NCBI GenBank assembly: GCA_035417425.1
Contig: DAOLPD010000014.1
Coordinates: forward strand, 1-30,992
Source: BRH-c25 sp035417425
Lineage (GTDB): Bacteria; Bacillota; Clostridia; Lutisporales; Lutisporaceae
Length of the DNA stretch: 30,992 nt
Direction of reading: 5' to 3'
This document shows, one piece after another, positions 22,210 through 30,104 of this stretch. The notes under the pieces were generated by a model, which saw only the letters and a program-made list of their open reading frames with translations, ran no database searches and had not been told where the DNA came from. The number at the start of each line of letters is the position of its first letter. Positions within the stretch are counted from its first letter, which is position 1. A program made the translations under genes and the position numbers.

Positions 22210-23079
22210 ATGAGAATTAGGAAAATACTTGCGTTTATTTGTGCAGCAGTATTGCTTATAGGTGCTTTTACAGGATGCGCACCGGCAGAAACAAAAGTTC
22301 CGGCAGGAAATAAAACTGAAGAAGATGGTGTAAGCGGAAGTATAACAATGAATGGTTCAACTTCAGTACAACCACTGGCTGAAGAACTTGCAAAAGTATT
22401 TAAGGATAAAAACCCGAATACCACGATAGATATACAGGGCGGCGGTTCAGGTGTAGGAATAAAATCGGCTGCTGACGGCGTAGTAGATATCGGGATGTCT
22501 TCGAGGGATCTAAAGCCTGAAGAAAAATCATTAAAGGAATTTAAAATAGCTGTTGATGGTATTGCAGTAATAGTGAATCCTAATAATAAAGTAGAAGACC
22601 TTTCTACGGAGCAGATATTTAAGATATATACCGGAGAAATTACCGACTGGAAGGAAGTAGGCGGAGATTCAGGGGAAATAACCGTTGTGACAAGAGAAGA
22701 AGGTTCGGGTACAAGAGGAGCATTTATAGAGCTTACTAAAATTGAAAGCAAGTCAGAAGGTGACAGGACGGTTGCTTCAGCAATAACACAGGGGTCTACA
22801 GGTGCAGTTATTGCAACTATAGCAGGGGATCCCAATGCCATAGGCTATGCTTCATTTGGATCAGCAAAAGAGAGTACGGGTATTAAGATGATTAGTATAG
22901 ACGGAAAGGCATGTACTGAAGAAAATATATATTCCGGAGAATACAAGATATCAAGGCCATTTCTGATGCTCACAAAGGCAGAACCGACAGGGCTTGCCAA
23001 AGCATTTCTTGATTTCATATTAGGTGAAGAAGGACAAACAGTTATCAGCGGGCATAATTATCTTAAAGCTGTGAAATAA
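22210..23079 (+). CDS. pstS: Phosphate ABC transporter, substrate-binding lipoprotein
   Basis: Membrane-tethered binding protein that captures inorganic phosphate for the PstCAB importer. AAGGAGGATTTATCAGG precedes the ATG. A signal peptide ends in FTGC, giving lipidated Cys23. After a short linker come the family blocks SITMNGSTSVQPLAEELA, TTIDIQGGGSGVGIKSAADGVVDIGMSSRDLK, VVTREEGSGTRGAF with the phosphate-contacting Ser/Thr/Arg, and ASAITQGSTGAVIATIAGDPNAIGYASFG. The 289 residues are typical of the short Gram-positive form. It is first in pstSCAB-phoU and lies directly under the PhoP-box promoter. Confidence 0.97.
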   Translation: MRIRKILAFICAAVLLIGAFTGCAPAETKVPAGNKTEEDGVSGSITMNGSTSVQPLAEELAKVFKDKNPNTTIDIQGGGSGVGIKSAADGVVDIGMSSRDLKPEEKSLKEFKIAVDGIAVIVNPNNKVEDLSTEQIFKIYTGEITDWKEVGGDSGEITVVTREEGSGTRGAFIELTKIESKSEGDRTVASAITQGSTGAVIATIAGDPNAIGYASFGSAKESTGIKMISIDGKACTEENIYSGEYKISRPFLMLTKAEPTGLAKAFLDFILGEEGQTVISGHNYLKAVK

Positions 23080-23099
23080 GACGGAAAAGGGGAGCAAAT

Positions 23100-23948
23100 A
23101 TGAAAGCTTGTGAGCATATGATACAGCTAATACTTTTTATATGTGCCATTATTGCCGTGCTTGGAGTTATATTGATTTCATATTTTATAATCAATGAAGG
23201 ATATCCCGTAATTCGTAAGGTTGGTATATGGGAGTTCATATCAGGTCAGAAATGGGCACCTACAAAAGAAATTTATGGGATATATCCTATGATTGCGGGA
23301 TCACTGCTCGTTACAATTGGGGCACTGGTGCTGGGGGTCCCGATAGGAATCGGCTGTGCAATATTTATGGCAGAGCTGGCGAGGCCTAGAATAGTAGAAA
23401 TCCTAAAGCCCGGAATTGAATTACTGGCTGGAATACCTTCAGTTATTTATGGATTGTATGGACTGACAGTAATTGTTCCCTTCATAAGGAAAGTGTTCAA
23501 TAATCAGGGCTTCAGCGTTCTGGCAGGGAGCATAGTATTGGCAGTAATGATTCTGCCGACAATAATCAATGTTTCGGAGAGTGCCATTAGATCAGTTCCA
23601 AAGGAATATAAGGAAGCATCCTTATCCTTGGGATCCTCCCACTGGCAATCCATAAAAAATGTTATAGTTCCTGCTGCACATTCAGGAATTACTGCCGCAG
23701 TCATACTCGGGATGGGCAGGGCCATAGGAGAGACAATGGCAGTAATAATGATAGCCGGCAACAGTCCGTTAGTTCCTGAAAGCTTATTGTCACCAGTAAG
23801 AACTCTTACAGGCAATATAGGCATTGAAATGGGCTATGCCAGCGGAGAGCATCAGCAGGCACTTTTTGCTACCGGTATTGTACTTTTTGTTTTTGTAATG
23901 CTGCTTAACATAGCTGCAAACCTTATCCCAAAGAAGGCTGGTGAATGA
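23100..23948 (+). CDS. pstC: Phosphate ABC transporter, permease PstC
   Basis: Inner-membrane subunit of the phosphate importer. The 282 residues begin at ATG after AAAGGGGAGCAAAT. Six membrane segments are expected. The first is at about residues 9-30, and the ABC-permease EAA loop reads VPKEYKEASLSLGSSHWQSIKNVIVP. Family blocks GIYPMIAGSLLVTIGALVLGVPIGIG, ELLAGIPSVIYGLYG and GRAIGETMAVIMIAGN match PstC. It overlaps the pstA frame by eight bases if that gene starts at 23941. Confidence 0.96.
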   Translation: MKACEHMIQLILFICAIIAVLGVILISYFIINEGYPVIRKVGIWEFISGQKWAPTKEIYGIYPMIAGSLLVTIGALVLGVPIGIGCAIFMAELARPRIVEILKPGIELLAGIPSVIYGLYGLTVIVPFIRKVFNNQGFSVLAGSIVLAVMILPTIINVSESAIRSVPKEYKEASLSLGSSHWQSIKNVIVPAAHSGITAAVILGMGRAIGETMAVIMIAGNSPLVPESLLSPVRTLTGNIGIEMGYASGEHQQALFATGIVLFVFVMLLNIAANLIPKKAGE

Positions 23949-24807
23949 ATTGTCAGAATCGAGCATTACTTCAGGAAGTGTAAATAAAATCAGAAAGAAT
24001 GAAAAGACAGCCTTTATGTTTGTATGGGCAGCTGCAGCTATAACAGTTTTAGCTCTGATAGTTATTGTGGGAAGCGTACTGGTGAACGGAATCAACCATT
24101 TAAGTTTGGAGTTCCTTACCAAGGAGCCGGCAAACATGGGTAAGGACGGAGGCATATTTTCCATTATAATAACAACGATATATTTAGCATTATTTTCTCT
24201 GCTGATTGCAGCACCTATAGGTATATGCGCAGCAGTCTTCCTTACTGAATACGCCAAAGAGGGCCTTGTTATTAGTCTGATAAGGTTCGGTATCGAGACA
24301 CTGGCAGGAATTCCTTCAATCATTTTTGGCCTTTTCGGGTATGTTTTCTTTGTTGTATTCTTGAAATTCAGATATTCCATGGTATCCGGAGGACTTACAC
24401 TTACGTTTATGATACTTCCTACCATAATAAGAACAGCAGAGGAGTCTGTAAAAATGGTTCCAATATCTTATAGGGAAGGAAGTCTTGCATTGGGAGCAAC
24501 AAAATGGCAGACGATATACAAGGTGGTTCTGCCTGCTGCCATTCCCGGAATTCTAACCGGAGTCATACTGGGCATAGGCAGGGTGGTAGGAGAGACGGCA
24601 GCAGTGATATACACGGCAGGAAGCTCACTTGGACTGCCCGATTCAATATGGAGACCCGGAAGGACTATGGCGGTTCACCTTTATATACTGGCATCCGAAG
24701 GATTATCAAAGGGTAATATGTATGCAACTGCAACTGTATTAATAATTACTGTGCTTATAATAAACTTTACAGCCAACAGACTAATAAAGCAATTTGTAAG
24801 GCCTTAG
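23941..24807 (+). CDS. pstA: Phosphate ABC transporter, permease PstA
   Basis: Second membrane subunit of the phosphate importer. The 288 residues show membrane segments beginning at about 27, FLTKEPANMGKDGGIFSIIITTIYLALFS, ETLAGIPSIIFGLFGYVFF, the EAA loop ISYREGSLALGATKWQTIYKVVLPAA and GVILGIGRVVGETAAVIYTAGSSLG, all typical of PstA. The start is either GTG 23941, which overlaps pstC, or TTG 23950, which has GGTGA five bases before it; they differ by three residues. The PstC/PstA split is clear from the internal motifs and gene order. Confidence 0.95.
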   Translation: MNELSESSITSGSVNKIRKNEKTAFMFVWAAAAITVLALIVIVGSVLVNGINHLSLEFLTKEPANMGKDGGIFSIIITTIYLALFSLLIAAPIGICAAVFLTEYAKEGLVISLIRFGIETLAGIPSIIFGLFGYVFFVVFLKFRYSMVSGGLTLTFMILPTIIRTAEESVKMVPISYREGSLALGATKWQTIYKVVLPAAIPGILTGVILGIGRVVGETAAVIYTAGSSLGLPDSIWRPGRTMAVHLYILASEGLSKGNMYATATVLIITVLIINFTANRLIKQFVRP

Positions 24808-24822
24808 CAGGGGGGGAGAAAA

Positions 24823-25575
24823 ATGGCAGGAAACAAAATAGAGGTCAGCAAGCTGAACCTATATTATACTGACTTTCATGCACTGAAAGATATTGATATA
24901 AATATAGCCCAAAATGCCGTCACGGCTTTAATAGGTCCCTCAGGCTGCGGTAAATCCACATTTTTGAGGACCCTTAACAGGATGAACGATCTAATTGACG
25001 GCGTAAGAATAAGCGGGAAAATTTCACTTGATGGTGCCGATATTCAGAAATACGATGTGATAGAATTAAGAAAAAGAGTAGGTATGGTATTTCAGAAGCC
25101 CAATCCATTTCCCATGTCAGTTTACGATAATGTTGCCTACGGGCCCAGGGTTCACGGGCTTAGAGACAGGAGAAAGCTGGATAATATAGTTGAAAAGAGT
25201 CTTAAAAGTGCTGCAATATGGGATGAAGTAAAAGACAGGCTAAAAAAGCCGGCATTGGGGCTATCAGGGGGACAGCAGCAAAGACTGTGTATTGCTAGGG
25301 TGCTTGCGGTAGAACCTGAAGTACTTCTTATGGATGAGCCTACCTCGGCTCTTGATCCGGGTTCAACTCTTAAGATTGAGGATTTGATGGAACAGCTTAA
25401 GAAGGATTATACAGTAGTAATCGTAACGCACAACATGCAGCAGGCAGGCCGTATTTCAGACTATACTGCTTTTTTCCTCAATGGAGAGATAGTGGAATGT
25501 GATTCGACGGAAAACGTGTTCTATAAACCAAGGGATAAGAGAACAGAGGATTATATTACAGGAAGATTTGGATAG
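24823..25575 (+). CDS. pstB: Phosphate ABC transporter, ATP-binding protein
   Basis: ATPase that powers phosphate uptake. GGGGGGGAGAAAA precedes the ATG. The 250 residues contain Walker A GPSGCGKST (38-46), the PstB-typical LNRMNDLI just after it, the Q-loop GMVFQKPNPFPMSVYDNVAYG, signature LSGGQQQRLCIARVLA, Walker B VLLMDEP and the H-loop VTHNMQQAGR. The NPFPMSVYDNV stretch marks it as PstB rather than another importer ATPase. It lies between pstA and phoU on one transcript. Confidence 0.98.
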   Translation: MAGNKIEVSKLNLYYTDFHALKDIDINIAQNAVTALIGPSGCGKSTFLRTLNRMNDLIDGVRISGKISLDGADIQKYDVIELRKRVGMVFQKPNPFPMSVYDNVAYGPRVHGLRDRRKLDNIVEKSLKSAAIWDEVKDRLKKPALGLSGGQQQRLCIARVLAVEPEVLLMDEPTSALDPGSTLKIEDLMEQLKKDYTVVIVTHNMQQAGRISDYTAFFLNGEIVECDSTENVFYKPRDKRTEDYITGRFG

Positions 25576-25605
25576 ACAGTGAGTAAGTGAAATGGAGGCG
25601 TGAGA

Positions 25606-26262
25606 ATGACACGTAATTATTTTGACCAGGAATTGCAGGAGCTGCAGGTATCGCTCCTGAAAATGAGCAGTATGGTTGAGGAGATACTTGGGAACTCCGT
25701 AAAAGCTCTTAAGTCTCAGGATGCAGAGCTGGCGCAGAAGGTCATTGACGATGATGATGAAATAGATATCATGGAGTATGCAGTGGAGGACAAGTGTATT
25801 AAACTCATAGCACTTCAATCCCCCCTGGCCAGGGATTTAAGGATAATTGCTACAGCGCTTAAGATAATTACAGACCTTGAGCGGATAGCAGATTATGCAG
25901 TGGATATTGCAAAAATAACAATTAAGCTTCAGCATGAAAAGTATATTAAAGAGCTTATAGATATACCCAGGATGGCAGAAATTGCAGTAAGAATGGTAAA
26001 AGGAGCCATAGATGCATATGTACATCTGGATACTTCTCAAGCCCGTGAAGTTGCAAAGCTTGATGATGAGGTAGACGGGTTGTATAAACAAATTTTCAGG
26101 GAACTACTGTTTATTATGATGGAGGATCCCAGGACGGTACATCAGGCTATTTATTTTCTTCTTATAAGCAGGTATCTTGAAAGAATATGCGATCATGTGA
26201 CAAATATATGTGAGCGCATCATTCATACAGTAACAAGTGAACATGTGAATTTAAATGAGTAA
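25606..26262 (+). CDS. phoU: Phosphate signalling complex protein PhoU
   Basis: Helical-bundle protein that links the Pst transporter to PhoR signalling and restrains phosphate uptake. I start at the ATG at 25606, with GGAGGCGTGAGA before it; the GTG at 25600 is inside that site. The 218 residues form two three-helix repeats. The metal-binding type motifs are seen as IDDDDEIDIMEYAVEDKCIKLIALQSPLARDLR with TDLERIADYAVDIA in the first repeat, and AKLDDEVDGLYKQIFREL with YLERICDHVTNICERI in the second. It is the last gene of the pst operon and is followed by a terminator. Confidence 0.96.
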   Translation: MTRNYFDQELQELQVSLLKMSSMVEEILGNSVKALKSQDAELAQKVIDDDDEIDIMEYAVEDKCIKLIALQSPLARDLRIIATALKIITDLERIADYAVDIAKITIKLQHEKYIKELIDIPRMAEIAVRMVKGAIDAYVHLDTSQAREVAKLDDEVDGLYKQIFRELLFIMMEDPRTVHQAIYFLLISRYLERICDHVTNICERIIHTVTSEHVNLNE

Positions 26263-26290
26263 AAGGATATTTCGGCAAAGTATCCTTTTT
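26261..26290 (+). terminator. Terminator of the pst-phoU operon
   Basis: A 9-bp stem, AAAAGGATA with TATCCTTTT (26261-26269 and 26281-26289), has an 11-base loop, and the T-rich right arm gives a run of six Ts. Its left arm begins inside the phoU stop codon. Confidence 0.8.
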
Positions 26291-26341
26291 ATTGCACATC
26301 AGAATTAGAATGCGACATAACTGAAGTTTGCTTAACCTTTG

Positions 26342-26422
26342 GAAAAGTTCTACCGGTGTCAAAAGGCCCTCCATGGCCCGAGACACCTAAGCCGGCCTCC
26401 ATGCCGGCTTCACGAACTTTTT
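26342..26422. ncRNA. Structured RNA candidate: three-way junction with two CTCCAT hexaloops
   Basis: An outer stem AAAAGTTC/GAACTTTT (26343-26350 with 26414-26421) closes two arms. Arm one is GGTGTC/GACACC (26355-26360 with 26382-26387), topped by GGCC/GGCC (26365-26368 with 26375-26378). Arm two is AAGCCGGC/GCCGGCTT (26389-26396 with 26403-26410). Both loops are the same six bases, CTCCAT, in a CCTCCAT context. The closing stem ends in five Ts, so a terminator-like 3' end is possible on the plus strand. The orientation is not certain, because the fold is nearly symmetrical. No coding sequence is convincing here. Confidence 0.6.
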
Positions 26423-26545
26423 ACCAAAGCCATATCAGAGGCCTGTTGCCAAAATCATAAAAGTGTGCCCTGCTATACTATACAAGCTCTTGCTTGGTTA
26501 TGCATTCTTCAGAATACTGCCTTGTATGTAAAGGATATGCAAATA
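26423..26545. other. Spacer between the two structured elements
   Basis: No gene is seen. It holds small self-complementary pieces: CAAGC/GCTTG near 26483-26495, ATTCT/AGAAT near 26504-26514, and ATACAAG with CTTGTAT (about 26480 and 26521), which could close around them. These may extend either neighbouring RNA fold. Confidence 0.35.
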
Positions 26546-26673
26546 CCGACGTGGGGAAGATATCTTCGACGGATGCAAGCATCCTGAGCACCTTCCTTTA
26601 TCGGCAGGGGGCTTCACCCCCTTGCATCCCCCGCTTTGGAAGGTGAGGAGAACATACTTCCCCTACAGTCGGA
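26546..26673. ncRNA. Structured RNA candidate: long-stem fold with possible pseudoknot
   Basis: An enclosing stem joins CCGAC-GT-GGGGAAG (about 26546-26559) to CTTCCCC-TACA-GTCGG (about 26657-26672), 12 pairs across an internal loop. Inside are the hairpin GGATG-CAAG-CATCC (about 26570-26584) and the stem CACCTTCC/GGAAGGTG (about 26588-26595 with 26637-26644). That stem carries AGGGGG-CTTCA-CCCCCT (about 26625). In addition GGATGCAAG outside that stem is perfectly complementary to CTTGCATCC inside it (26620-26629), which would make a pseudoknot or an alternative fold. No known riboswitch or housekeeping RNA class was recognised on either strand. Confidence 0.55.
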
Positions 26674-26821
26674 GTACTTTACAAACATGTAGATATTGCG
26701 CATCATTCATTTTATGCAATATCCATAACAGACACTATAGTATAATATGAAGCTGATATGATATAATACTATGTATAATTATTGGCGAATCATGGGTTTG
26801 CATGTAAGGGAGGAAAAGAAT
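26674..26821 (+). promoter_or_regulatory. Upstream region of the DUF512 gene with two TATAAT boxes
   Basis: TATAAT occurs at 26741-26746 and at 26762-26767, both in AT-rich DNA. No good -35 stands 16-18 bases upstream of either. The first would give a leader of about 70 bases to the TTG start at 26822. The ribosome site GGGAGG is at 26808-26814. Confidence 0.45.
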
Positions 26822-28135
26822 TTGGCGAATCCGGGCGTAGAGATAGTGGAAGTACGTCCTTCAAGCATAGCAGAGGAACTGGGCATAAAAAAAGGTGACA
26901 GGCTTATAAGCATAAACGGCGCAAGAATTAAAGACATTCTTGAATATAAATACCTTACTACAGATGAGTTTCTTGAAGTGGAAATAGAGCACGGCAATGG
27001 CGAAATATGGATTTATGAGGTAGAAAAAGAGTATGATGAAGATATAGGAATAGTCTTTGAGGGAATTATTGACAAGCCGAAGTCTTGTCATAACAAATGT
27101 ATCTTTTGTTTTATTGACCAGCTGCCCTCCGGGATGAGAGAAACCTTATATTTCAAGGATGACGATACAAGGTTGTCTTTCCTGCAGGGCAATTTTGTGA
27201 CTCTTACCAACCTCAGTGAAAGAGAGATAGACAGAATAATTAAGTATCACATAAGCCCTATAAACGTATCGGTGCATACAACGGATCCCGAGCTCAGGAG
27301 AACCATGCTGAATAACAAGAATGCAGGAAAGCTGATGGATTATCTCGAAAGGCTTAAGGAAGGAAAAATAGAGGTTAAGGCACAAATAGTGCTTTGCCCG
27401 GGAGTGAATGATGGAGAAAACCTCTTAAAAACTTTAGAGGATCTTGCAGGATTGCATCCCCAGGTCAGCTGTGTAGCAGTTGTTCCTGTAGGTATAACCA
27501 AATACAGGCAAGGACTTTATGAGCTTACGGAATATGACGGGGCATCAGCTGCTTCGATAATAAGTATGGTCAGAAAAGCGCAGGATAAGTATCTGTCCGA
27601 ACTGAATACAAGATTCGTATTCCTGTCTGATGAATTCTTCCTTATATCAGGGGAGGAACTGCCCGGATATGAGGAGTATGAAGATTTTATGCAGCTTGAA
27701 AACGGAGTAGGCCTTATTGTACTTTTTAACAGAGAGGTAGAAGAGTCCCTTAAAAAGCTTGATAGTTATAGTAAAAAAACGAGGCTGATTTCCATAATAA
27801 CGGGAGAATACGCCGCTCCAAATCTTAAAATGATGGCATCAGAAATTGAGAGCTGTATAGAAGGCCTCAAAATAAGCATTTTCCCAATAAATAACGATTT
27901 TTTCGGGCCCGGTGTGAAGGTAGCCGGCCTTCTTACAGGTAAGGACATAATTGATCAGCTTAAGGATAAGAATGTTGGAAGTGATTTATTCATAACTGAT
28001 TGCATGCTGAAAAAGGATGAGAAAATATTTCTTGACGATGTTACTGTTGAAGAGATGGAAAAGAAGCTTGGCGTTAAAATCACAATATGCAGAGAAGATG
28101 GCAGTGACCTCGTTAATAAAATAATATCAATTTAA
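26822..28135 (+). CDS. DUF512 protein with N-terminal PDZ-like domain and radical-SAM-type cysteines
   Basis: Clostridial conserved protein of unknown function. I start at TTG 26822, with AAGGGAGGAAAAGAAT before it; an ATG at 26771 is open but has no ribosome site and sits on the -10 region. The 437 residues hold a PDZ-like domain (about 1-75, IVEVRPSSIAEELGIKKGDRLISINGARIKDI). A radical-SAM-type cluster motif follows, Cys89-x3-Cys93-x2-Cys96 (CHNKCIFC), with FIDQLPSGMRETLYFKDDDTRLSFLQGNFVTLTNL, highly conserved in this family. The C-terminal DUF512 domain ends with ISIFPINNDFFGPGVKVAGLLTGKDI and a CMLKKDE block. It precedes der by 27 bases and is probably cotranscribed with it. A link to ribosome or GTPase function is only suggested by gene order. 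Confidence 0.92.
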   Translation: MANPGVEIVEVRPSSIAEELGIKKGDRLISINGARIKDILEYKYLTTDEFLEVEIEHGNGEIWIYEVEKEYDEDIGIVFEGIIDKPKSCHNKCIFCFIDQLPSGMRETLYFKDDDTRLSFLQGNFVTLTNLSEREIDRIIKYHISPINVSVHTTDPELRRTMLNNKNAGKLMDYLERLKEGKIEVKAQIVLCPGVNDGENLLKTLEDLAGLHPQVSCVAVVPVGITKYRQGLYELTEYDGASAASIISMVRKAQDKYLSELNTRFVFLSDEFFLISGEELPGYEEYEDFMQLENGVGLIVLFNREVEESLKKLDSYSKKTRLISIITGEYAAPNLKMMASEIESCIEGLKISIFPINNDFFGPGVKVAGLLTGKDIIDQLKDKNVGSDLFITDCMLKKDEKIFLDDVTVEEMEKKLGVKITICREDGSDLVNKIISI

Positions 28136-28162
28136 TGGATTAGTATCAGGAGGTGGGGCATA

Positions 28163-29476
28163 TTGGCAAAGTCAATCGTTGCAATAGTAGGGCGTCCCAA
28201 TGTCGGAAAGTCAACCCTTTTTAACAAATTGGCAGGTAAGAGGATTTCCATAGTTGAAGATCATCCCGGTGTAACCAGGGATAGGATTTATACAGAGGTC
28301 CAATGGCAGGACAGGAAATTTACCTTGATTGATACAGGCGGGATTGAGCCGTATAGTGAGGATTTGATACTGAAGCAGATGAAGCAGCAGGCTGAAGTTG
28401 CTATAGAAACTGCTGAAGTTATCATATTCCTTGTAGACGGACAGGAAGGTATAACCCCTTCCGACCGTGAGGTGGCCAATTTACTTCGAAGGACCCGTAA
28501 GAATATAATACTGGCAGTTAATAAGATTGATGCACCGAAGTATAAGGACAATATATACGAATTCTATAACCTGGGATTGGGAGAGCCAATGGGGATTTCT
28601 TCCGGGCAGGCTTTGGGGTTGGGTGATCTGCTAGATGAAATAATCAAGAATCTATCCCCAGAGGAAGAAGAGATGTATGATGAATACACAATAAAGGTTG
28701 CTGTCGTGGGGAAGCCCAATGTCGGCAAATCTTCACTTGTCAATAAGATACTCGGAGAACAAAGGGTTATAGTCAGTGATATTCCCGGCACAACAAGGGA
28801 TGCCATCGATACTCCCTTTACCATAGGAGAAGACAAATATGTATTTATTGATACTGCAGGAATGAGAAAAAAGGGCAAGGTGTTCGAATCAATAGAGAGG
28901 TACAGCGTTATCAGGTCACTCACTGCCATTGAAAGGGCAGATGTGTGCCTTATGCTTATAGACGGAAAAGAGGGCGTAAGTGAGCAGGACAGCAAGATTG
29001 CAGGCTATATTCACGATCAGGGAAAGGCTGCAGTAATAATAGTAAACAAGTGGGATATAGTGGAAAAGGATGACAAGACCGTAGATAAATATAAGGCGGA
29101 AATAAGAAATGAGCTTTCCTTTATGGAGTATGCACCCATTCTCTTTATCTCTGCTTTGACAGGGCAGAGGGTGAACAAGGTTCTGGAGCTGGTTAATCAT
29201 GTATCCGACCAGCATGCCCTGAGAATTACCACAGGTATGCTGAATGATGTGATAAACGAAGCTGTGCTGACTAATCAGCCTGCTGTTTCAGGAGGAAGAA
29301 GGCTTAAGTTATACTATGCCACACAGGTTTCAATAAAACCGCCAACCTTTGCACTTTTTGTAAATGAGCCCTCCCTGATGCACTTTTCATATCAAAGGTA
29401 TCTGGAGAATCAAATCAGAAAAGCCTTCAGCTTTGAAGGGACTCCGATAAGGTTTTTATTGAGGGAGAGGGAGTAG
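28163..29476 (+). CDS. der: Ribosome biogenesis GTPase Der (EngA)
   Basis: Essential GTPase needed for 50S subunit maturation. The TTG start follows AGGAGGTGGGGCATA. The 437 residues have two tandem G domains. The first has GRPNVGKST (residues 10-18), DTGG and NKID; the second has GKPNVGKSS (183-191), DTAGMRKKGKV and NKWD. Then comes the C-terminal KH-like domain (about 350-437) with RRLKLYYATQVSIKPPTFALFVN and the FSYQRYLENQIRKAFSFEGTPIRF end. The length and double G domain are unique to Der. plsY follows 24 bases later on the same strand. Confidence 0.98.
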   Translation: MAKSIVAIVGRPNVGKSTLFNKLAGKRISIVEDHPGVTRDRIYTEVQWQDRKFTLIDTGGIEPYSEDLILKQMKQQAEVAIETAEVIIFLVDGQEGITPSDREVANLLRRTRKNIILAVNKIDAPKYKDNIYEFYNLGLGEPMGISSGQALGLGDLLDEIIKNLSPEEEEMYDEYTIKVAVVGKPNVGKSSLVNKILGEQRVIVSDIPGTTRDAIDTPFTIGEDKYVFIDTAGMRKKGKVFESIERYSVIRSLTAIERADVCLMLIDGKEGVSEQDSKIAGYIHDQGKAAVIIVNKWDIVEKDDKTVDKYKAEIRNELSFMEYAPILFISALTGQRVNKVLELVNHVSDQHALRITTGMLNDVINEAVLTNQPAVSGGRRLKLYYATQVSIKPPTFALFVNEPSLMHFSYQRYLENQIRKAFSFEGTPIRFLLRERE

Positions 29477-29500
29477 AAAAAAGGGGGGTACTTATAACAT

Positions 29501-30104
29501 ATGAAATATGTATTGGTGAGTATAATAGCATACCTGATGGGTAATATAGCAACGGCGTACCTGGTATCAAGGGCTTTCGGGAAAATAGACATCAGAGAGC
29601 ACGGCAGCGGANNNNNNNNNNGTCTTCAGGGTATTGGGCGCAAAGCCGGCTGTTATTGTTTTTTTAGGAGATGTGCTTAAGGGTACTGCAGCTGTACTTA
29701 TCGGAAGATATTTAGGCGGGAGCTATGGGGAAATACTTGCGGGCATATTCGTGGTTGCCGGCCACAATTGGCCCATTCTTCTGGGCGGAAAGGGCGGCAA
29801 AGGCATTGCAACAACAATTGGACTGATGCTGCCTATAGACCCTTTAATGGTAGTCATGATATTAATAGTCGGAATTATAGTTATTATCACCACCAGATAT
29901 GTTTCTCTGGCATCAATAGTGGGAGTGACAATATATCCCATAGCAATGATAATAACACAGAAACCGTTGGAATACATAATCTTCAGTTTGATTCTGTCGT
30001 CAGTGGCCATATTCAAACATAGGTCAAACATTGAAAGGCTGCTTAAAGTTACGGAATCCAAATTTGGACAAAAGAAGATAACAGGGCAGGAGGGCAAAGG
30101 ATGA
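29501..30104 (+). CDS. plsY: Acyl-phosphate:glycerol-3-phosphate acyltransferase PlsY, interrupted by an assembly gap
   Basis: Membrane enzyme that acylates glycerol-3-phosphate from acyl-phosphate, the first step of phospholipid synthesis. GGGGGGTACTTATAACAT precedes the ATG. The first 37 codons give MKYVLVSIIAYLMGNIATAY and end in DIREHGSG. After ten Ns (29612-29621) the protein resumes, one frame apart, as VFRVLGAKPAVIVFLGDVLKG. PlsY has GSGNxGATN at this point, so six codons (18 bases) should stand where ten Ns are shown. The missing eight bases account exactly for the frame change, so the gene is most likely intact. Later family blocks are AGHNWPILLGGKGGKGIATT and the last membrane segments. 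The stop overlaps the gpsA start (ATGA). Confidence 0.94.
29612..29621. other. Assembly gap (10 Ns)
   Basis: Ten unknown bases placed inside plsY, directly after the codons for HGSG. Ten is a placeholder length. Family comparison predicts a true gap of 18 bases encoding N-x-G-A-T-N. Confidence 0.97.

Noticed and set aside
26339..26587. 82-codon open frame in the gap between phoU and the DUF512 gene
   Set aside because: It has no ribosome site, a Cys/His/Pro-rich composition unlike its neighbours, and runs straight through the paired arms of the structured elements; chance is more likely.
26342..26673. Firm assignment of the structured stretch as a HEARO/omegaRNA or 6S RNA
   Set aside because: The length and complexity would fit, but no sequence signature I could trust was found and no IscB/TnpB-like gene is in the window; left as unclassified.
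29634..30104. plsY starting at an internal ATG, or plsY as a pseudogene
   Set aside because: The upstream part has a good ribosome site and the correct N-terminal PlsY sequence up to HGSG; the frame change falls exactly at the Ns.
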